A stretch of 64,000 nucleotides of DNA from an uncultured Oscillospiraceae bacterium (GCA_910587395.1 CAJULJ010000008.1:1-64000); one strand, 5' to 3'. Numbered from the stretch's first letter, positions 51,443 to 60,536 are shown. Program-made: numbers and translations. The notes: a model not told the origin generated them from the sequence alone.

Positions 51443-51859
51443 TCACTCCCCCGGCTCCCCCTTTTCCTTCCCATCGTCCAGCCCCAGCAGGAGCAGCAGT
51501 CCCAAAGTGATGACCAGCTCCAGATTGTCTCCGTCCTCCAGGTAGAGAAACAGGATGATGAGCACCAACAGGATGTCCCCTGTATCGAAATGCTCCAGGG
51601 AGAAGTGCTTCATCACCCCCTCCAGCAGCTGGCCCAGGCCCCGGGTCACCTCCCCCACCAAATCGTTTTTGGAGTGGTTTATCTCCGGGGGCCGGTATTG
51701 ATGATTTGCCTGGGGGCCGCTGGGCCGGTGCTGGTTGAAATTCTGCCTCTGATTGGGGCCGGGGCGCCGGCCCTGCTGGTTTGGGCCCGGATGGGCCTGG
51801 GGCTGGGGCTCCGGGTCCAGGAGGACAAAGCTATCGTCGTCCAGATAGTGGTTATACAT
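51443..51859 (-). CDS. Unknown protein with Pro/Gln/Asn-rich head and hydrophobic tail
   Basis: The 138-residue protein starts MYNHYLDDDSFVLLDPEPQP. About 50 residues rich in Pro, Gln, Asn and Gly follow, then an amphipathic helix (GEVTRGLGQLLEGVMKHFS) and two hydrophobic stretches (DILLVLIILFLYLED and ELVITLGLLLLLGLDDG) that may be membrane hairpin helices. Last gene of an unrecognised three-gene operon; it overlaps the previous gene by 8 bp. Function unknown. Confidence 0.8.
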   Translation of the reverse strand: MYNHYLDDDSFVLLDPEPQPQAHPGPNQQGRRPGPNQRQNFNQHRPSGPQANHQYRPPEINHSKNDLVGEVTRGLGQLLEGVMKHFSLEHFDTGDILLVLIILFLYLEDGDNLELVITLGLLLLLGLDDGKEKGEPGE

Positions 51860-52352
51860 GGCCGTCCTCCTTGCGGGCACGGAACAAATCCAGCCCCGAG
51901 CGGATCAGCCGGGACAGCTTGGCGATCTGGATCGCCTTGTCCAGCTTGGCGTACCGCTCCTCCCGCACAAAGGGACGCAGGGCAGCGAGCAGGGCCGTCC
52001 GCCGGTCGTCGTTGCCGTTGGAAAACTGTCCGATGAGGCTGGCCGCGGCGGACAGCGTCCCCGTGTCCAGGCTGCCCAGGGCGCCCAGCATCCCCCCCAG
52101 CCCGCCTGCCGCGGAAAGCGGAGACGGCGTGGGCTGAGGCTGAGACGCATCCCCGGTTTGAGGCGGCGCGTCCTGGGCGGACGCCCGGTCCGCCTCCTGG
52201 CTCTGCTCCTGGGACTGGCCTTGGGCCTGATTCTGATCCTGACCACTGCCTCCCGCCCCGCCCAGGTTCAGGGACTGGGCCAGGGACATGATCTGCGACA
52301 TGGCCTGGGGATTGCCCAGGATGTTTTCCAGTTTTTCTTCCAGCTCGCTCAT
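51852..52352 (-). CDS. Unknown protein with Gln-rich linker
   Basis: The 166-residue protein has an N-terminal helix (SELEEKLENILGNPQAMSQI), a Gly/Gln/Ser-rich low-complexity region (about 30-80) and a C-terminal helical part (SLIGQFSNGNDDRRTALLAAL and FVREERYAKLDKAIQIAKLS). It is the middle gene of the three-gene operon. The N-terminal NPQAM helix resembles one in its upstream neighbour (DPSKLEKLRD, DPEGAKL), suggesting shared interactions. No function is known to me. Confidence 0.8.
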   Translation of the reverse strand: MSELEEKLENILGNPQAMSQIMSLAQSLNLGGAGGSGQDQNQAQGQSQEQSQEADRASAQDAPPQTGDASQPQPTPSPLSAAGGLGGMLGALGSLDTGTLSAAASLIGQFSNGNDDRRTALLAALRPFVREERYAKLDKAIQIAKLSRLIRSGLDLFRARKEDGHV

Positions 52353-52385
52353 GGGCTCCCCCCTTCCGGCACGGTGTGGTCCGGT

Positions 52386-52646
52386 TTACTTAAAGTTATC
52401 CTTCATTTTCTGGATGAGTTTGGCCCCCTCCGGGTCGTGCATCAGCCGGCGGATGGCGTCGGCCAGCTGGGCGGTATCTCCCTTTGCGGCCCGCTGCGCC
52501 GCCGACTCCAAATCCCCGGTACTCTGGCTGAGCATGGAGAATATTTTCTGGGTCTCCGGCGCGTCCCGCAGCTTTTCCAGCTTAGACGGGTCCTTCATCA
52601 GGCCGGCGGCCTCTTTTCCCTTCAGCAGCTCGTCAAAATTCGGCAT
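52386..52646 (-). CDS. Small helical protein of unknown function
   Basis: The 86-residue, all-helical protein begins MPNFDELLKGKEAAGLMKDP and has a repeated helix-start pattern (DPSKLEKLRD, DPEGAKLIQKM). First gene of the three-gene operon. Its ATG is only 56 bp from the divergent yfcE-type start, so the two promoters must overlap or lie within coding DNA. Confidence 0.8.
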   Translation of the reverse strand: MPNFDELLKGKEAAGLMKDPSKLEKLRDAPETQKIFSMLSQSTGDLESAAQRAAKGDTAQLADAIRRLMHDPEGAKLIQKMKDNFK

Positions 52647-52702
52647 AGGTAATCCCTCCGTTCACTTTCAGTATATGTTCGGAAGGAGGAATGGTGAACA
52701 AT

Positions 52703-53161
52703 ATGAAGATTTTAGTGTTCTCAGATTCTCACGGCCGTCTGGGTCCCATGGTGGACGCCATCGAGCAGGAGCGGCCCCAGCGGGTATTCTTCCTGGGCGA
52801 CAACTATCGGGACGGTCAGGCCCTGATGGATGCCTACCCCGGCCTGCCCATGGAGCTGGTGCGGGGCAACTGCGACTGGGACAAGGCCCCGGACGAGCTG
52901 ATCGTGGAAGCGGGCGGCGTAAAGTTCCTGCTGGCCCACGGCCACCGCTACGGCGTGAAGAGCGGTACGGACCAGCTGGCCCGGTCGGCAAAAGACAAGG
53001 GCGTGGACGTGGCCTGCTTCGGCCACACTCACGACGCGCTGAACATGCCCGATGGAGGCGTGTGGCTGTTCAATCCCGGCACCGCCGGAGGCATCCACAA
53101 CCGGGTGGGCTACGGGATGATCGTGGTCTCCAATGGAACATTCAAGGCAGCGTTAAAATGA
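52703..53161 (+). CDS. YfcE/MJ0936-type metallophosphoesterase
   Basis: The 152-residue phosphodiesterase has metal motifs FSDSHGRLGPM, FFLGDNYRDG, VRGNCDW and LAHGHRY plus CFGHTHDALN. Relatives hydrolyse phosphodiester model substrates; the cellular substrate is unknown. Homologues begin MKILVFSDSHG, so the ATG at 52703 is chosen. An in-frame ATG at 52691 and a GTG at 52694 are closer to AGGAGG. Confidence 0.92.
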   Translation: MKILVFSDSHGRLGPMVDAIEQERPQRVFFLGDNYRDGQALMDAYPGLPMELVRGNCDWDKAPDELIVEAGGVKFLLAHGHRYGVKSGTDQLARSAKDKGVDVACFGHTHDALNMPDGGVWLFNPGTAGGIHNRVGYGMIVVSNGTFKAALK

Positions 53162-53163
53162 AA

Positions 53164-53193
53164 AAATTCCCGGCGCGGACGCGCCGGGAATTT
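53164..53193. terminator. Bidirectional terminator
   Basis: A 13-bp stem AAATTCCCGGCGC / GCGCCGGGAATTT with a 4-base loop has T/A runs on both sides. It serves the phosphoesterase (plus) and the DUF378 gene (minus). Confidence 0.85.
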
Positions 53194-53217
53194 CTGCGTT
53201 AATGGGGTATCCTTTTG

Positions 53218-53436
53218 TCAGGCGCGGCTGTGTCTGGTCTGGGCATCCTCATTGCGGAACAGCAGCGTCAGGCACCACAGCGCCGCCAGACCCACAATGG
53301 TGTAGATGATCCGGGCCAGCCAGGTGCCGGAGCCGCCGGAGATGAAGGCCACCAGGTCGAAATTGAACAGCCCGATGCACCCCCAGTTCAGCCCGCCGAT
53401 GATGGACAGTGCCAGAGCGATTTTATCCAGGAACAC
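53218..53436 (-). CDS. DUF378 small membrane protein
   Basis: The 72-residue protein has two transmembrane helices (about 5-25 and 42-62). The DUF378 pattern ALALSIIGGLNWGCIGLFNF, DLVAFI and ARIIYTIVGLAALW is clear. GTG start with AGGAGG upstream. The family (YuzA) has no known function. Confidence 0.92.
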   Translation of the reverse strand: MFLDKIALALSIIGGLNWGCIGLFNFDLVAFISGGSGTWLARIIYTIVGLAALWCLTLLFRNEDAQTRHSRA

Positions 53437-53559
53437 GGTACAAACCTCCTTTGACCGGGGGAGCGGTTTTTGCGCATCCCTCGTTTTTATGGTCGCAGGA
53501 GTAGTTTATGCCCCACAGAATTCGCTATGCTGGAAATTTTTTCGACAATTTGACGACGC

Positions 53560-54648
53560 TCACTCCACTGTAACGGAACGACTGGTGGGGATCACACACA
53601 CATAGCTCTTTCCCCGGCCCAGGGCAAGGGCGGCGCCGTCCTCCCGGAAATAGCGGAATTGCTCGTTGGCGGAGCCCTTCTCCCATTTGATGGGAATCAT
53701 CTTGCCGCCGCAGGCGAACCAGCCGCTGCCGGACTCCAGGCCCACCTTCACCCGGCCCTCGTCGTCCAGCACCACATAGGTGGTCTGAAGCACAATGAGA
53801 TTGGTGACCGCCACCTGGCTGCCGTCGTTGCCATCTATGTAGGGTTCGCCGTACTCCTCCGCCAGATAGAGCCTTCGGGACTCATCATAGCGGAACACAC
53901 CGGTTTTGTAGGTGGAAAAGGGCACGGTGACGGTGACGGCGGCGCTACCCCCCGCCGGAGTGCCGTCATCGGCAAAGCTCATCACATAGGAATAGCCGCC
54001 GCTGTGCTCCTCCAACTCCCGCTGGGCCAGCATATCGGCGATGGCCTCGCCGGAGGTCAGCAGGGAGTGTTCAAAATCGTAGTGGTGACCGGCGATACGG
54101 TCCCGGTCCCGCCAGAACATTCCGGCGTCCCGGCTGGAATAATAACCGTTGACCCCATCCACCGTGAACAGGCCCTTGCTGTTCTTGGTGTTGTAGAACT
54201 CCGGGCTGCCTCCGGCGTGGATGAACACCGCCTCATGCCCCTGGGCGATCTCCCAATAATACTGCCGGGCGGAGCGAACCGAGCCGATCAGCCCCAGCTG
54301 AGACGGGTCCTGGTACACCGCCATCATCCGGGTGATACCGCCCTCCGCCACCAGCTCATAGATGATGTCCGCCTGACCGTTGCCCTGCTGGGGCAGAGCG
54401 GTTTTCAGGTTGTTGAGCATGACGGCCGCCGGCCTTTTGCCGGACAGGTCCTCCTCACAGGGCAGGCCGGTGAGGGGATGGTAGAAAGCGGGGACGGGAC
54501 TGGGGGTCGGGAGGGGCTCCCGGCTCTCCGGCGCGGCGGAAACGGGGAGCGATTCTGTGGAGTCCGGAGACGGCTCCGGCTCTTCCATCCGGCAGGCCGT
54601 CAGCGGCAGGAACAGCAGGACGCAAAGTAGACAGATGACACGCTTCAT
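53560..54648 (-). CDS. DUF3048 lipoprotein (YerB-like)
   Basis: The 362-residue protein has a lipoprotein signal peptide with lipobox LTAC (Cys19), a Pro/Ser linker and the two DUF3048 parts (HPLTGLPCEEDLSGKRPAAV, DIIYELVAEGGITRMMAVY, GSVRSARQYYWEIA; C-terminal NLIVLQTTYVVLDDEGR and YVCVIPTSRSVTVE). It should sit on the outer face of the membrane. Function unknown in all species. It has its own promoter at 54702-54730. Confidence 0.93.
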   Translation of the reverse strand: MKRVICLLCVLLFLPLTACRMEEPEPSPDSTESLPVSAAPESREPLPTPSPVPAFYHPLTGLPCEEDLSGKRPAAVMLNNLKTALPQQGNGQADIIYELVAEGGITRMMAVYQDPSQLGLIGSVRSARQYYWEIAQGHEAVFIHAGGSPEFYNTKNSKGLFTVDGVNGYYSSRDAGMFWRDRDRIAGHHYDFEHSLLTSGEAIADMLAQRELEEHSGGYSYVMSFADDGTPAGGSAAVTVTVPFSTYKTGVFRYDESRRLYLAEEYGEPYIDGNDGSQVAVTNLIVLQTTYVVLDDEGRVKVGLESGSGWFACGGKMIPIKWEKGSANEQFRYFREDGAALALGRGKSYVCVIPTSRSVTVE

Positions 54649-54701
54649 TTCATTCGGTCCCTCCTCAGAATACGCCCGTAGCGGCGGGCAGGCATGGACA
54701 T

Positions 54702-54730
54702 ATTATAGCAGTCCTGTCGAAGTTTGTAAA
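54702..54730 (-). promoter_or_regulatory. Promoter of the DUF3048 gene
   Basis: On the minus strand TTTACA (54725-54730), 17 bp and a perfect TATAAT (54702-54707) lie 54 bp before the ATG. Confidence 0.7.
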
Positions 54731-54753
54731 TGGGGAATTTATTGTGGTAGACC

Positions 54754-54782
54754 AAAAAGCGAACCGGGCTCTCCGGCCCGGT
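54754..54782 (-). terminator. Terminator of hom-lysC
   Basis: ACCGGGC / GCCCGGT with a 6-base loop is followed on the minus strand by CGCTTTTTGG. It lies 12 bp past the lysC stop. Confidence 0.75.
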
Positions 54783-54794
54783 CCGCCCTGGTTG

Positions 54795-56021
54795 TCACTG
54801 TGCGCCGTTGAACTCGTCGTAGAAACGGTTGTGGATGACCTGCACCGCCCGGTCCGCGTCACTGATGTGGACCAGAACCGACACCTTGATCTCACTGGTG
54901 GAGATCATGTTGATATTGATGCCTGCGCTGAACAGCGCCTCAAACATGGCGGCGGCCACACCGGGGTTATTCACCATGCCCGCGCCCACAATGGACACCT
55001 TGGCGATGTTGTCCGACACGTCAATGTGGTCAAACCGGATGCTGTCCCGGTTCTCCTCCAGCAGCCGCTGGGCCAGCTCCATGTCGCCCTTGGCCACGGT
55101 AAAGCTGATGTCCTTGGTCTCGCTGCGTCCGATGGACTGGAGAATAATGTCCACGTTCACGTTGTTCTTGGCCAGCAGAGAGAAGATTTTATAGGCGATG
55201 CCCGGAGTGTCCTCCAGGCCCACCAGGGCCAGACGGGCGATGTTCTTATCCTTGGCGACGCCGCTGATGTGGGATTTTTCCATAGTCTTGACGACCTCCT
55301 TAACTTTCGTACCCGGCTTGCCGGAAAAGCTGGAGAGCACCTCCAGATTCACGCTGTACCGCTTGGCCATCTCCACCGAGCGGTTGTGGAGCACCTGGGC
55401 CCCCAGCGTTGCCAGCTCCAGCATCTCATCATAGGTGATCTCTTCCAGCTTGTGGGCGGTGGGCACCATGCGGGGATCGGCGGTGTACACGCCGTCCACA
55501 TCGGTGAAGATCTGGCACAGGTCGGCCCCCAGCGCCGCGGCGATGGCCACCGCAGAGGTATCCGACCCTCCCCGGCCCAGTGTGGTGATGTCGTCATACT
55601 TGTTCAGCCCCTGGAAGCCGGTGACGATGACGATGCGCCGCTTGTCCAGCTCCGCCCGGATGCGCTCGCCCTGCACCCGCTTGATGCGGGCGTTGCCGTA
55701 GCCGGAATTGGTGCGGAAGCCCGCCTGCCAGCCCGTCAGGGACACCACCGGGAAGCCCATGCCCTCAATGGCCATGGCGCACAGGGAGCAGGAGATCTGC
55801 TCGCCGGTGGACAGCAGCATGTCCATCTCCCGCTTGGAGGCGGAGGGGTTGATCTCCGCCGCCTTCTCGATGAGGTCGTCGGTGGTGTCGCCCTGGGCGG
55901 ACAGCACCGCCACCACGCTGTTGCCCTTTTGATAAGTATCGGTGATGATGCGGGCCACATTGCGGATCCTGTCCGCGTCCGCCACGGAGGACCCGCCGAA
56001 TTTCTGTACGATCAATGCCAT
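54795..56021 (-). CDS. lysC: Aspartate kinase
   Basis: Aspartate kinase phosphorylates aspartate for the Lys, Thr and Met pathways. The 408 residues have VQKFGGSSVADADRIRNVA, ITGFQG-type VIVTGFQGLNKYDDI, TLGRGGSDTSAVAIAA and FTDVDGVYTADPR. Two C-terminal ACT domains (GIAYKIFSLLAKNNVNVDII and NNPGVAAAMFEALFSAGININM) should give feedback control by end-product amino acids. It is downstream of hom across 89 bp. Confidence 0.96.
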   Translation of the reverse strand: MALIVQKFGGSSVADADRIRNVARIITDTYQKGNSVVAVLSAQGDTTDDLIEKAAEINPSASKREMDMLLSTGEQISCSLCAMAIEGMGFPVVSLTGWQAGFRTNSGYGNARIKRVQGERIRAELDKRRIVIVTGFQGLNKYDDITTLGRGGSDTSAVAIAAALGADLCQIFTDVDGVYTADPRMVPTAHKLEEITYDEMLELATLGAQVLHNRSVEMAKRYSVNLEVLSSFSGKPGTKVKEVVKTMEKSHISGVAKDKNIARLALVGLEDTPGIAYKIFSLLAKNNVNVDIILQSIGRSETKDISFTVAKGDMELAQRLLEENRDSIRFDHIDVSDNIAKVSIVGAGMVNNPGVAAAMFEALFSAGININMISTSEIKVSVLVHISDADRAVQVIHNRFYDEFNGAQ

Positions 56022-56110
56022 AGTTTGTTCATCCTCTCATGGAATTTCCATGCCGTTTGGGTCGCGCCGGGCACAAGGCCCGACGCTCTATTTTATGCCG
56101 GGGCCCGAAA

Positions 56111-57325
56111 TCAGTCCAGCACCCGCAGCGCGTTGGACACATCCAGCCCCGCCAGCTTCTCCATCAGCTCCGCCTGGGTCAGCTCGCCCTCAGTGATGCA
56201 GGCGGATTCAGCCCCGCCGCTCTCCCTCCGGGCCAGCAGCTTACAGCCCGGCAGGGCCGTGCGCAGCGCGTCGGCGGACCCGGATGCCCGGACGTACCAG
56301 CGGCTTTTCAGCTCCCCGGTGCCGCAGGCGGCGTCCTCGCCGCCGGGCTCCCAGCTCAGGGCCTTGCGGTGGCCCATGTTCCTCGCCACGTCGATGACGT
56401 CCGCCACCACGGCAGAGGCGGTGGGCAGCTTGCCCGCGCCCCGTCCATAGAACATCACGTCGCCGATGGCGTCGCCTCGGACGGAGATGGCGTTGAATAC
56501 GTCCTCCACCCCGGCCAGCGGGTCGGACTGGTCCACCAGATGGGGGGCCACATAGGCGCACGCTCTGCCGTCCTTACCGTGGATGGCCCTGCCCAGCAGC
56601 TTGATCTTCTTCCCCGCGCTCTCGGCATAATCCACATCCGCCAGGGTCACCCCGGTGATGCCCTGGGTGGGCACCTGATCGGGGCTGATGTGGCGCCCGA
56701 AGGCGATGTCCGCCAAAATGCAGATCTTCCGGCAGGCGTCATGACCCTCCACATCGGCGGAAGGGTCACGCTCCGCATAGCCGTTGTCCTGGGCCTCCTT
56801 GAGGGCCGCGTCAAAGGTGAGTCCCGCCCGGATCATCCGGGTCAGGATATAGTTGGTGGTGCCGTTGAGGATTCCGTAAATCTCCAGAATTTCATTGGCC
56901 GCCAGACACTGGGACAGGGGCCGGATAATGGGGATGCCTCCGCCCACGCTGGCCTCGAAGAGGTAGCACACGCCCTTCTCGCGGGCGAGCTGGGTCAGCT
57001 CATAGCCGCAGGTGGCCACCAGCTCCTTATTGGAGGTGACCACGCTCTTGCCCGCCTCCAGCGCCCGCCGGGTGAAGTCCTGAGCAATGGTGGCCCCTCC
57101 GATGGTTTCCACCACAATGTCCACCTCGGGGTCGTTCTCAATCACCGAAAAATCCTTCACAAAACGGTCCGCGAAGGGGCTGTCGGGGAAATCCCGCACA
57201 TCCAGGATATACTTCAGCCGGATCAGCCCGCCCACCTTGCGCTCGATGCTGCCCTCGTGCCCGGTGAGCACCTCGGCCACGCCGGAACCCACGGTGCCGA
57301 AGCCCAATATTGCCACATTTACCAT
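56111..57325 (-). CDS. hom: Homoserine dehydrogenase
   Basis: Hom reduces aspartate semialdehyde to homoserine. The 404 residues have an N-terminal Rossmann fold (VAILGFGTVGSGVAEVL), a catalytic domain (TSNKELVATCGYEL, GGGIPIIRPL, GILNGTTNYILT, YAERDPSADVEGHDACRKICIL) and a C-terminal ACT-like regulatory domain. The ATG at 57325 has GGAAGGA upstream. A promoter at 57417-57445 precedes it. No attenuator peptide or riboswitch is seen in the leader. Confidence 0.96.
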   Translation of the reverse strand: MVNVAILGFGTVGSGVAEVLTGHEGSIERKVGGLIRLKYILDVRDFPDSPFADRFVKDFSVIENDPEVDIVVETIGGATIAQDFTRRALEAGKSVVTSNKELVATCGYELTQLAREKGVCYLFEASVGGGIPIIRPLSQCLAANEILEIYGILNGTTNYILTRMIRAGLTFDAALKEAQDNGYAERDPSADVEGHDACRKICILADIAFGRHISPDQVPTQGITGVTLADVDYAESAGKKIKLLGRAIHGKDGRACAYVAPHLVDQSDPLAGVEDVFNAISVRGDAIGDVMFYGRGAGKLPTASAVVADVIDVARNMGHRKALSWEPGGEDAACGTGELKSRWYVRASGSADALRTALPGCKLLARRESGGAESACITEGELTQAELMEKLAGLDVSNALRVLD

Positions 57326-57416
57326 GACGCAGTCATTCCTTCCTTCGGGCCACACCCGCATTGTGGTCATTTCGGCCCTTTAGCTGAGAAAAAGTCGCTA
57401 ATTCAGAACTTCTTAG

Positions 57417-57445
57417 ACTATATCACATCTTTGGACAGATGGCAA
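57417..57445 (-). promoter_or_regulatory. Promoter of hom-lysC
   Basis: On the minus strand TTGCCA (57440-57445), 17 bp and TATAGT (57417-57422) lie about 90 bp before the hom ATG. Confidence 0.75.
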
Positions 57446-57531
57446 TCGCCATCCTCCCTGCTTTTTCACCAAACCTTTTTCGCCCCGCACCCGTTTCTTT
57501 AGCGGAATGAAGCAATTAATCTGCATCAAAC

Positions 57532-57568
57532 ACAAAAAACCGCCCGGCAGCTGTGCCGCCGGGCGGTT
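57532..57568 (-). terminator. Terminator of the PBP1 gene
   Basis: An 11-bp stem AACCGCCCGGC / GCCGGGCGGTT (57538-57548 with 57558-57568) is followed on the minus strand by six T residues. It lies 34 bp beyond the stop. Confidence 0.85.
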
Positions 57569-57601
57569 GAAGCGCTCCCTCACCGACCTTGCCGGGTCTG
57601 T

Positions 57602-60445
57602 CTATGGGATCGGGTTCCCCCACTCGTCCACCGGAACATAGGGCACGTCGGTGGGCGGCGTGGGCAGATCAAAGCTGGGTTCGGGCGGCTCGATGCTGGG
57701 CAAGGGCTCCACGCTGGGCTGAACAATGGGCGACTCCGTCACATTGGGGTCCTCGCTGTTGAAGGGCCAGTCCGACGGCCCGGGAGGCTCCATGGATTCA
57801 TCCGGCGGCGGCGAGGGCTCCCAGCCCTCCGTGTGCACATAGCAGTACCGGCTCTCCTCCGGGATGGAGTCATACCAGCTCAGCAGGCCGTCCGCGTCCC
57901 CGATCCGCAGTCCGGGCCGGGCCAGCTCACGCTGGTGGTTTACCATATAGACGGTTCTGACGCTCTCCTCCGGGCAGAGGTCTCCGGCCAGATGATAGCG
58001 TCCGGTGGCCTCCCCGTTGGCATTCAGAATGGGGCTGTCCATACAGATCCGCACCGGCACGTGGCAGGAGCAGTTTTCAACCGGGGCATCGTCAGCAAAC
58101 AACCGGAAGGTCCGCACCCGGCTGCCCCGGATGTCGTTGGAGCAGGCGTCCGTGGCCCGCTTGCCGCAGTCCAGGCAGATGGAATAGGAATTCAGCGTGT
58201 CCGGCACCGTGAAGGGCACGTTCTCCTTCCCCTCGTGGAGGATAGCCATCACCTTCTGCCACAGGGGAACCGTCGGGTTGCGGTGGTTGTTGTTGACCAC
58301 CTCGCTGTTGGGATAGCCCGCCCACACCGCGGCGGTATAATAGTTGGTGTAACCGCAGAACCAATAGTCGAATACGTTGTTGGTGGTGCCCGTCTTGCCC
58401 GCCACGGTCTGGCCGGAAATGCGGGCTCCGCTGCCGGTGCCCGAGGTCACCACGTTGGTGAGCATAGAGTTGATATAATAGGCGGTCTTGGCGCTGACCG
58501 GCCAGGTGGGCTCGGGCTTGTTGTCCACCAGCACGGTTTCCTTGTCGGGGCCCTTGATCTCCAGCACGGTGGTGGCCTTGGTGAACTCGCCGTTGCGCGG
58601 GAAGGTGGCGTAGGCCGCCGCCATCTCAAAGGTGGACACACCCCAGGTCAGACCGCCCATGGACAGCGGGCTGCGGTCGATGTCCGACTTGACCTCACCC
58701 CGGCTGTTCACATAATAGGGCTCCATGGAGGTAAAGCCGAATTTGTTTTCCATGAAGTCGTAGGACGCCTGCGGGGTGACCATCTCCACCACCCGCAGGG
58801 CCACGGTGTTCAGCGACACGGTCACCGCGTCCAGCACCGTGGTCAATCCGCCGTAATTGGCCGAGACGTTGAGGGGCCACACCTGGCCGTTGAGCAGATA
58901 GGGATTGTCGTCGATCACGGAGGCGGGGGTGATGAGCCCCATCTCAATGGCCGGGCCGTAGACGGACAGGGGCTTGATGGACGACCCGGGCTGGCGCACG
59001 GTGGTCACCGGCCAGATGGAGCCCCGGTCCAGCGTCTTTTCCGCCGTGCTGCCCAGGGCCACCACATAGCCGGTGGAATTGTCCACCACCGAGATGGAGG
59101 ACATGAGCCGTTGGCCCGTTCTGGATGACACCTGGTCCAGATTGGAACGGTCGTTGAACACCGTGTCCACCGCCGCCTGGACCTCCGGGTCGTAGGCACA
59201 GATGATGGACAGGCCGCCGCTCAGCACCATCGTCTCGCAGTAGTCCGTGCTCCGGCCGGTTTCCTCCTGGAGCACCTTGATGGACTCACTGATGACCTGC
59301 TCCACATACCAGGAGTACTGGACGGTGGACGTCTGCTCCGGCTCCTGCTGGTCCGGATCATCCGAGACGTTCTGCTTATCCCACCGGAACACCAGCGTTT
59401 CGGCAATAGCCGCGTCCCGCTGCGCCTCGGTGATATACGGCTTCTCCCTGGCCTCGTCCTCCTTGGCCATCTCCGCCAGAATCAGCTCCTGCCGGGCCTT
59501 GTTGTACTCCCGGTTGGTCCACACTACGCCGTCGTCAAAGGAGTGCCCTCCGCAGGTCTCGCACTCGTCCGGCTTCTCGTTCAGGTAGTAATCCCCGCAG
59601 TTCTTGCAGGTATAGCGCACCACATCTACCACACCCTTGGGCGCGTAAAGGGACGGGTTGTTGGTGATGCCCGCCAGGCTGGCACACTCGGCCAGGTCCA
59701 GCTCCCACACGTCCTTGCCAAAGTAATACCGAGATGCGGCCTGAACGCCCCGGCAGCCGTTGCCCATCCAGATCACGTTGAGGTAACCGGTAAGGATATC
59801 CTCCTTGCTGTAGTTGTTCTCCAGCTCCAGGGCCGTAAAAATCTCCAAAATCTTCCGGTTCACAGTCACATCGTTGCGGTCGGTGGTGTTTTTGACGAGC
59901 TGCTGGGTGATGGTGGAGCCGCCCCTGATGTTGCCGCCCGTGAACAGCTTTGACAGGCCTGCGGCGGTACCCCTCCAGTCCACACCCTTATGGTTCCAGA
60001 AGCGCTTGTCCTCAATGGCCACAAAGGCGTTAATCAGGTCCTGGGGAATCTGGTCATACTCAATGAGCACCCGGCTTTCCGTACCCACCAGGGTCTGGAG
60101 CTCCACCAGCTCGCCGGTGTTTTTATCCGTGTAGTAGATCACCGAGTTCTCGTTCATCATATAGGCGGACAGGTCCAGATAGGTGTTGGGCATCACCGCC
60201 GTCTTGACATAGACCACGGCGAAGCAGGCCATGAAGCAGCCGGTGATAACGCCAATCAGCAGCAGCGTGCCGATCACCTGGAAAATGCGGACAATAACGG
60301 TCAGCCAAATGGGACGGCGCCGGCGTTTGCGCGCTTTGGCCTGCGGCGCCTGACGCTGCGCACCAGACTGGGCCTGGCGCGCAGCGTCAGGCCGGTCTTG
60401 AGGCGTCCGGCGTTCCGGGGCGCGGTTTTGGTTGGTGTCTGGCAT
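57602..60445 (-). CDS. Class A penicillin-binding protein (PBP1A-type) with cysteine-knuckle insertion
   Basis: This bifunctional peptidoglycan synthase has 947 residues. A Gln/Arg-rich cytoplasmic head (1-45) leads to one transmembrane helix (about 47-80). The GT51 transglycosylase has AFVAIEDKRFWNHKG (catalytic Glu145), RGGSTITQQLVKN and KILEIFTALELEN. The transpeptidase has the nucleophile Ser488 in SSIKPL, VSLNT and KTGTTNN, and a Pro-rich tail follows. Unusually, residues about 269-315 insert CKNC (280-283) and CETC (295-298), a four-cysteine knuckle, after ITNNPSLYAPK at the end of the transglycosylase. The C-terminus also has several cysteines. ATG at 60445 follows GGAGGG. Confidence 0.94.
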   Translation of the reverse strand: MPDTNQNRAPERRTPQDRPDAARQAQSGAQRQAPQAKARKRRRRPIWLTVIVRIFQVIGTLLLIGVITGCFMACFAVVYVKTAVMPNTYLDLSAYMMNENSVIYYTDKNTGELVELQTLVGTESRVLIEYDQIPQDLINAFVAIEDKRFWNHKGVDWRGTAAGLSKLFTGGNIRGGSTITQQLVKNTTDRNDVTVNRKILEIFTALELENNYSKEDILTGYLNVIWMGNGCRGVQAASRYYFGKDVWELDLAECASLAGITNNPSLYAPKGVVDVVRYTCKNCGDYYLNEKPDECETCGGHSFDDGVVWTNREYNKARQELILAEMAKEDEAREKPYITEAQRDAAIAETLVFRWDKQNVSDDPDQQEPEQTSTVQYSWYVEQVISESIKVLQEETGRSTDYCETMVLSGGLSIICAYDPEVQAAVDTVFNDRSNLDQVSSRTGQRLMSSISVVDNSTGYVVALGSTAEKTLDRGSIWPVTTVRQPGSSIKPLSVYGPAIEMGLITPASVIDDNPYLLNGQVWPLNVSANYGGLTTVLDAVTVSLNTVALRVVEMVTPQASYDFMENKFGFTSMEPYYVNSRGEVKSDIDRSPLSMGGLTWGVSTFEMAAAYATFPRNGEFTKATTVLEIKGPDKETVLVDNKPEPTWPVSAKTAYYINSMLTNVVTSGTGSGARISGQTVAGKTGTTNNVFDYWFCGYTNYYTAAVWAGYPNSEVVNNNHRNPTVPLWQKVMAILHEGKENVPFTVPDTLNSYSICLDCGKRATDACSNDIRGSRVRTFRLFADDAPVENCSCHVPVRICMDSPILNANGEATGRYHLAGDLCPEESVRTVYMVNHQRELARPGLRIGDADGLLSWYDSIPEESRYCYVHTEGWEPSPPPDESMEPPGPSDWPFNSEDPNVTESPIVQPSVEPLPSIEPPEPSFDLPTPPTDVPYVPVDEWGNPIP

Positions 60446-60536
60446 TTGAGATCCCTCCGATGTATTCAAGCCATCCCCCGCGGGGATGTCCGGGTCCCTC
60501 TCTCTACGACGCCGCACCTGAGCGGCAATCATTGGT

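Noticed and set aside
57326..57420. Riboswitch or attenuator before hom
   Set aside because: The leader is short, has no Thr/Met-rich peptide and no lysine- or SAM-riboswitch features.
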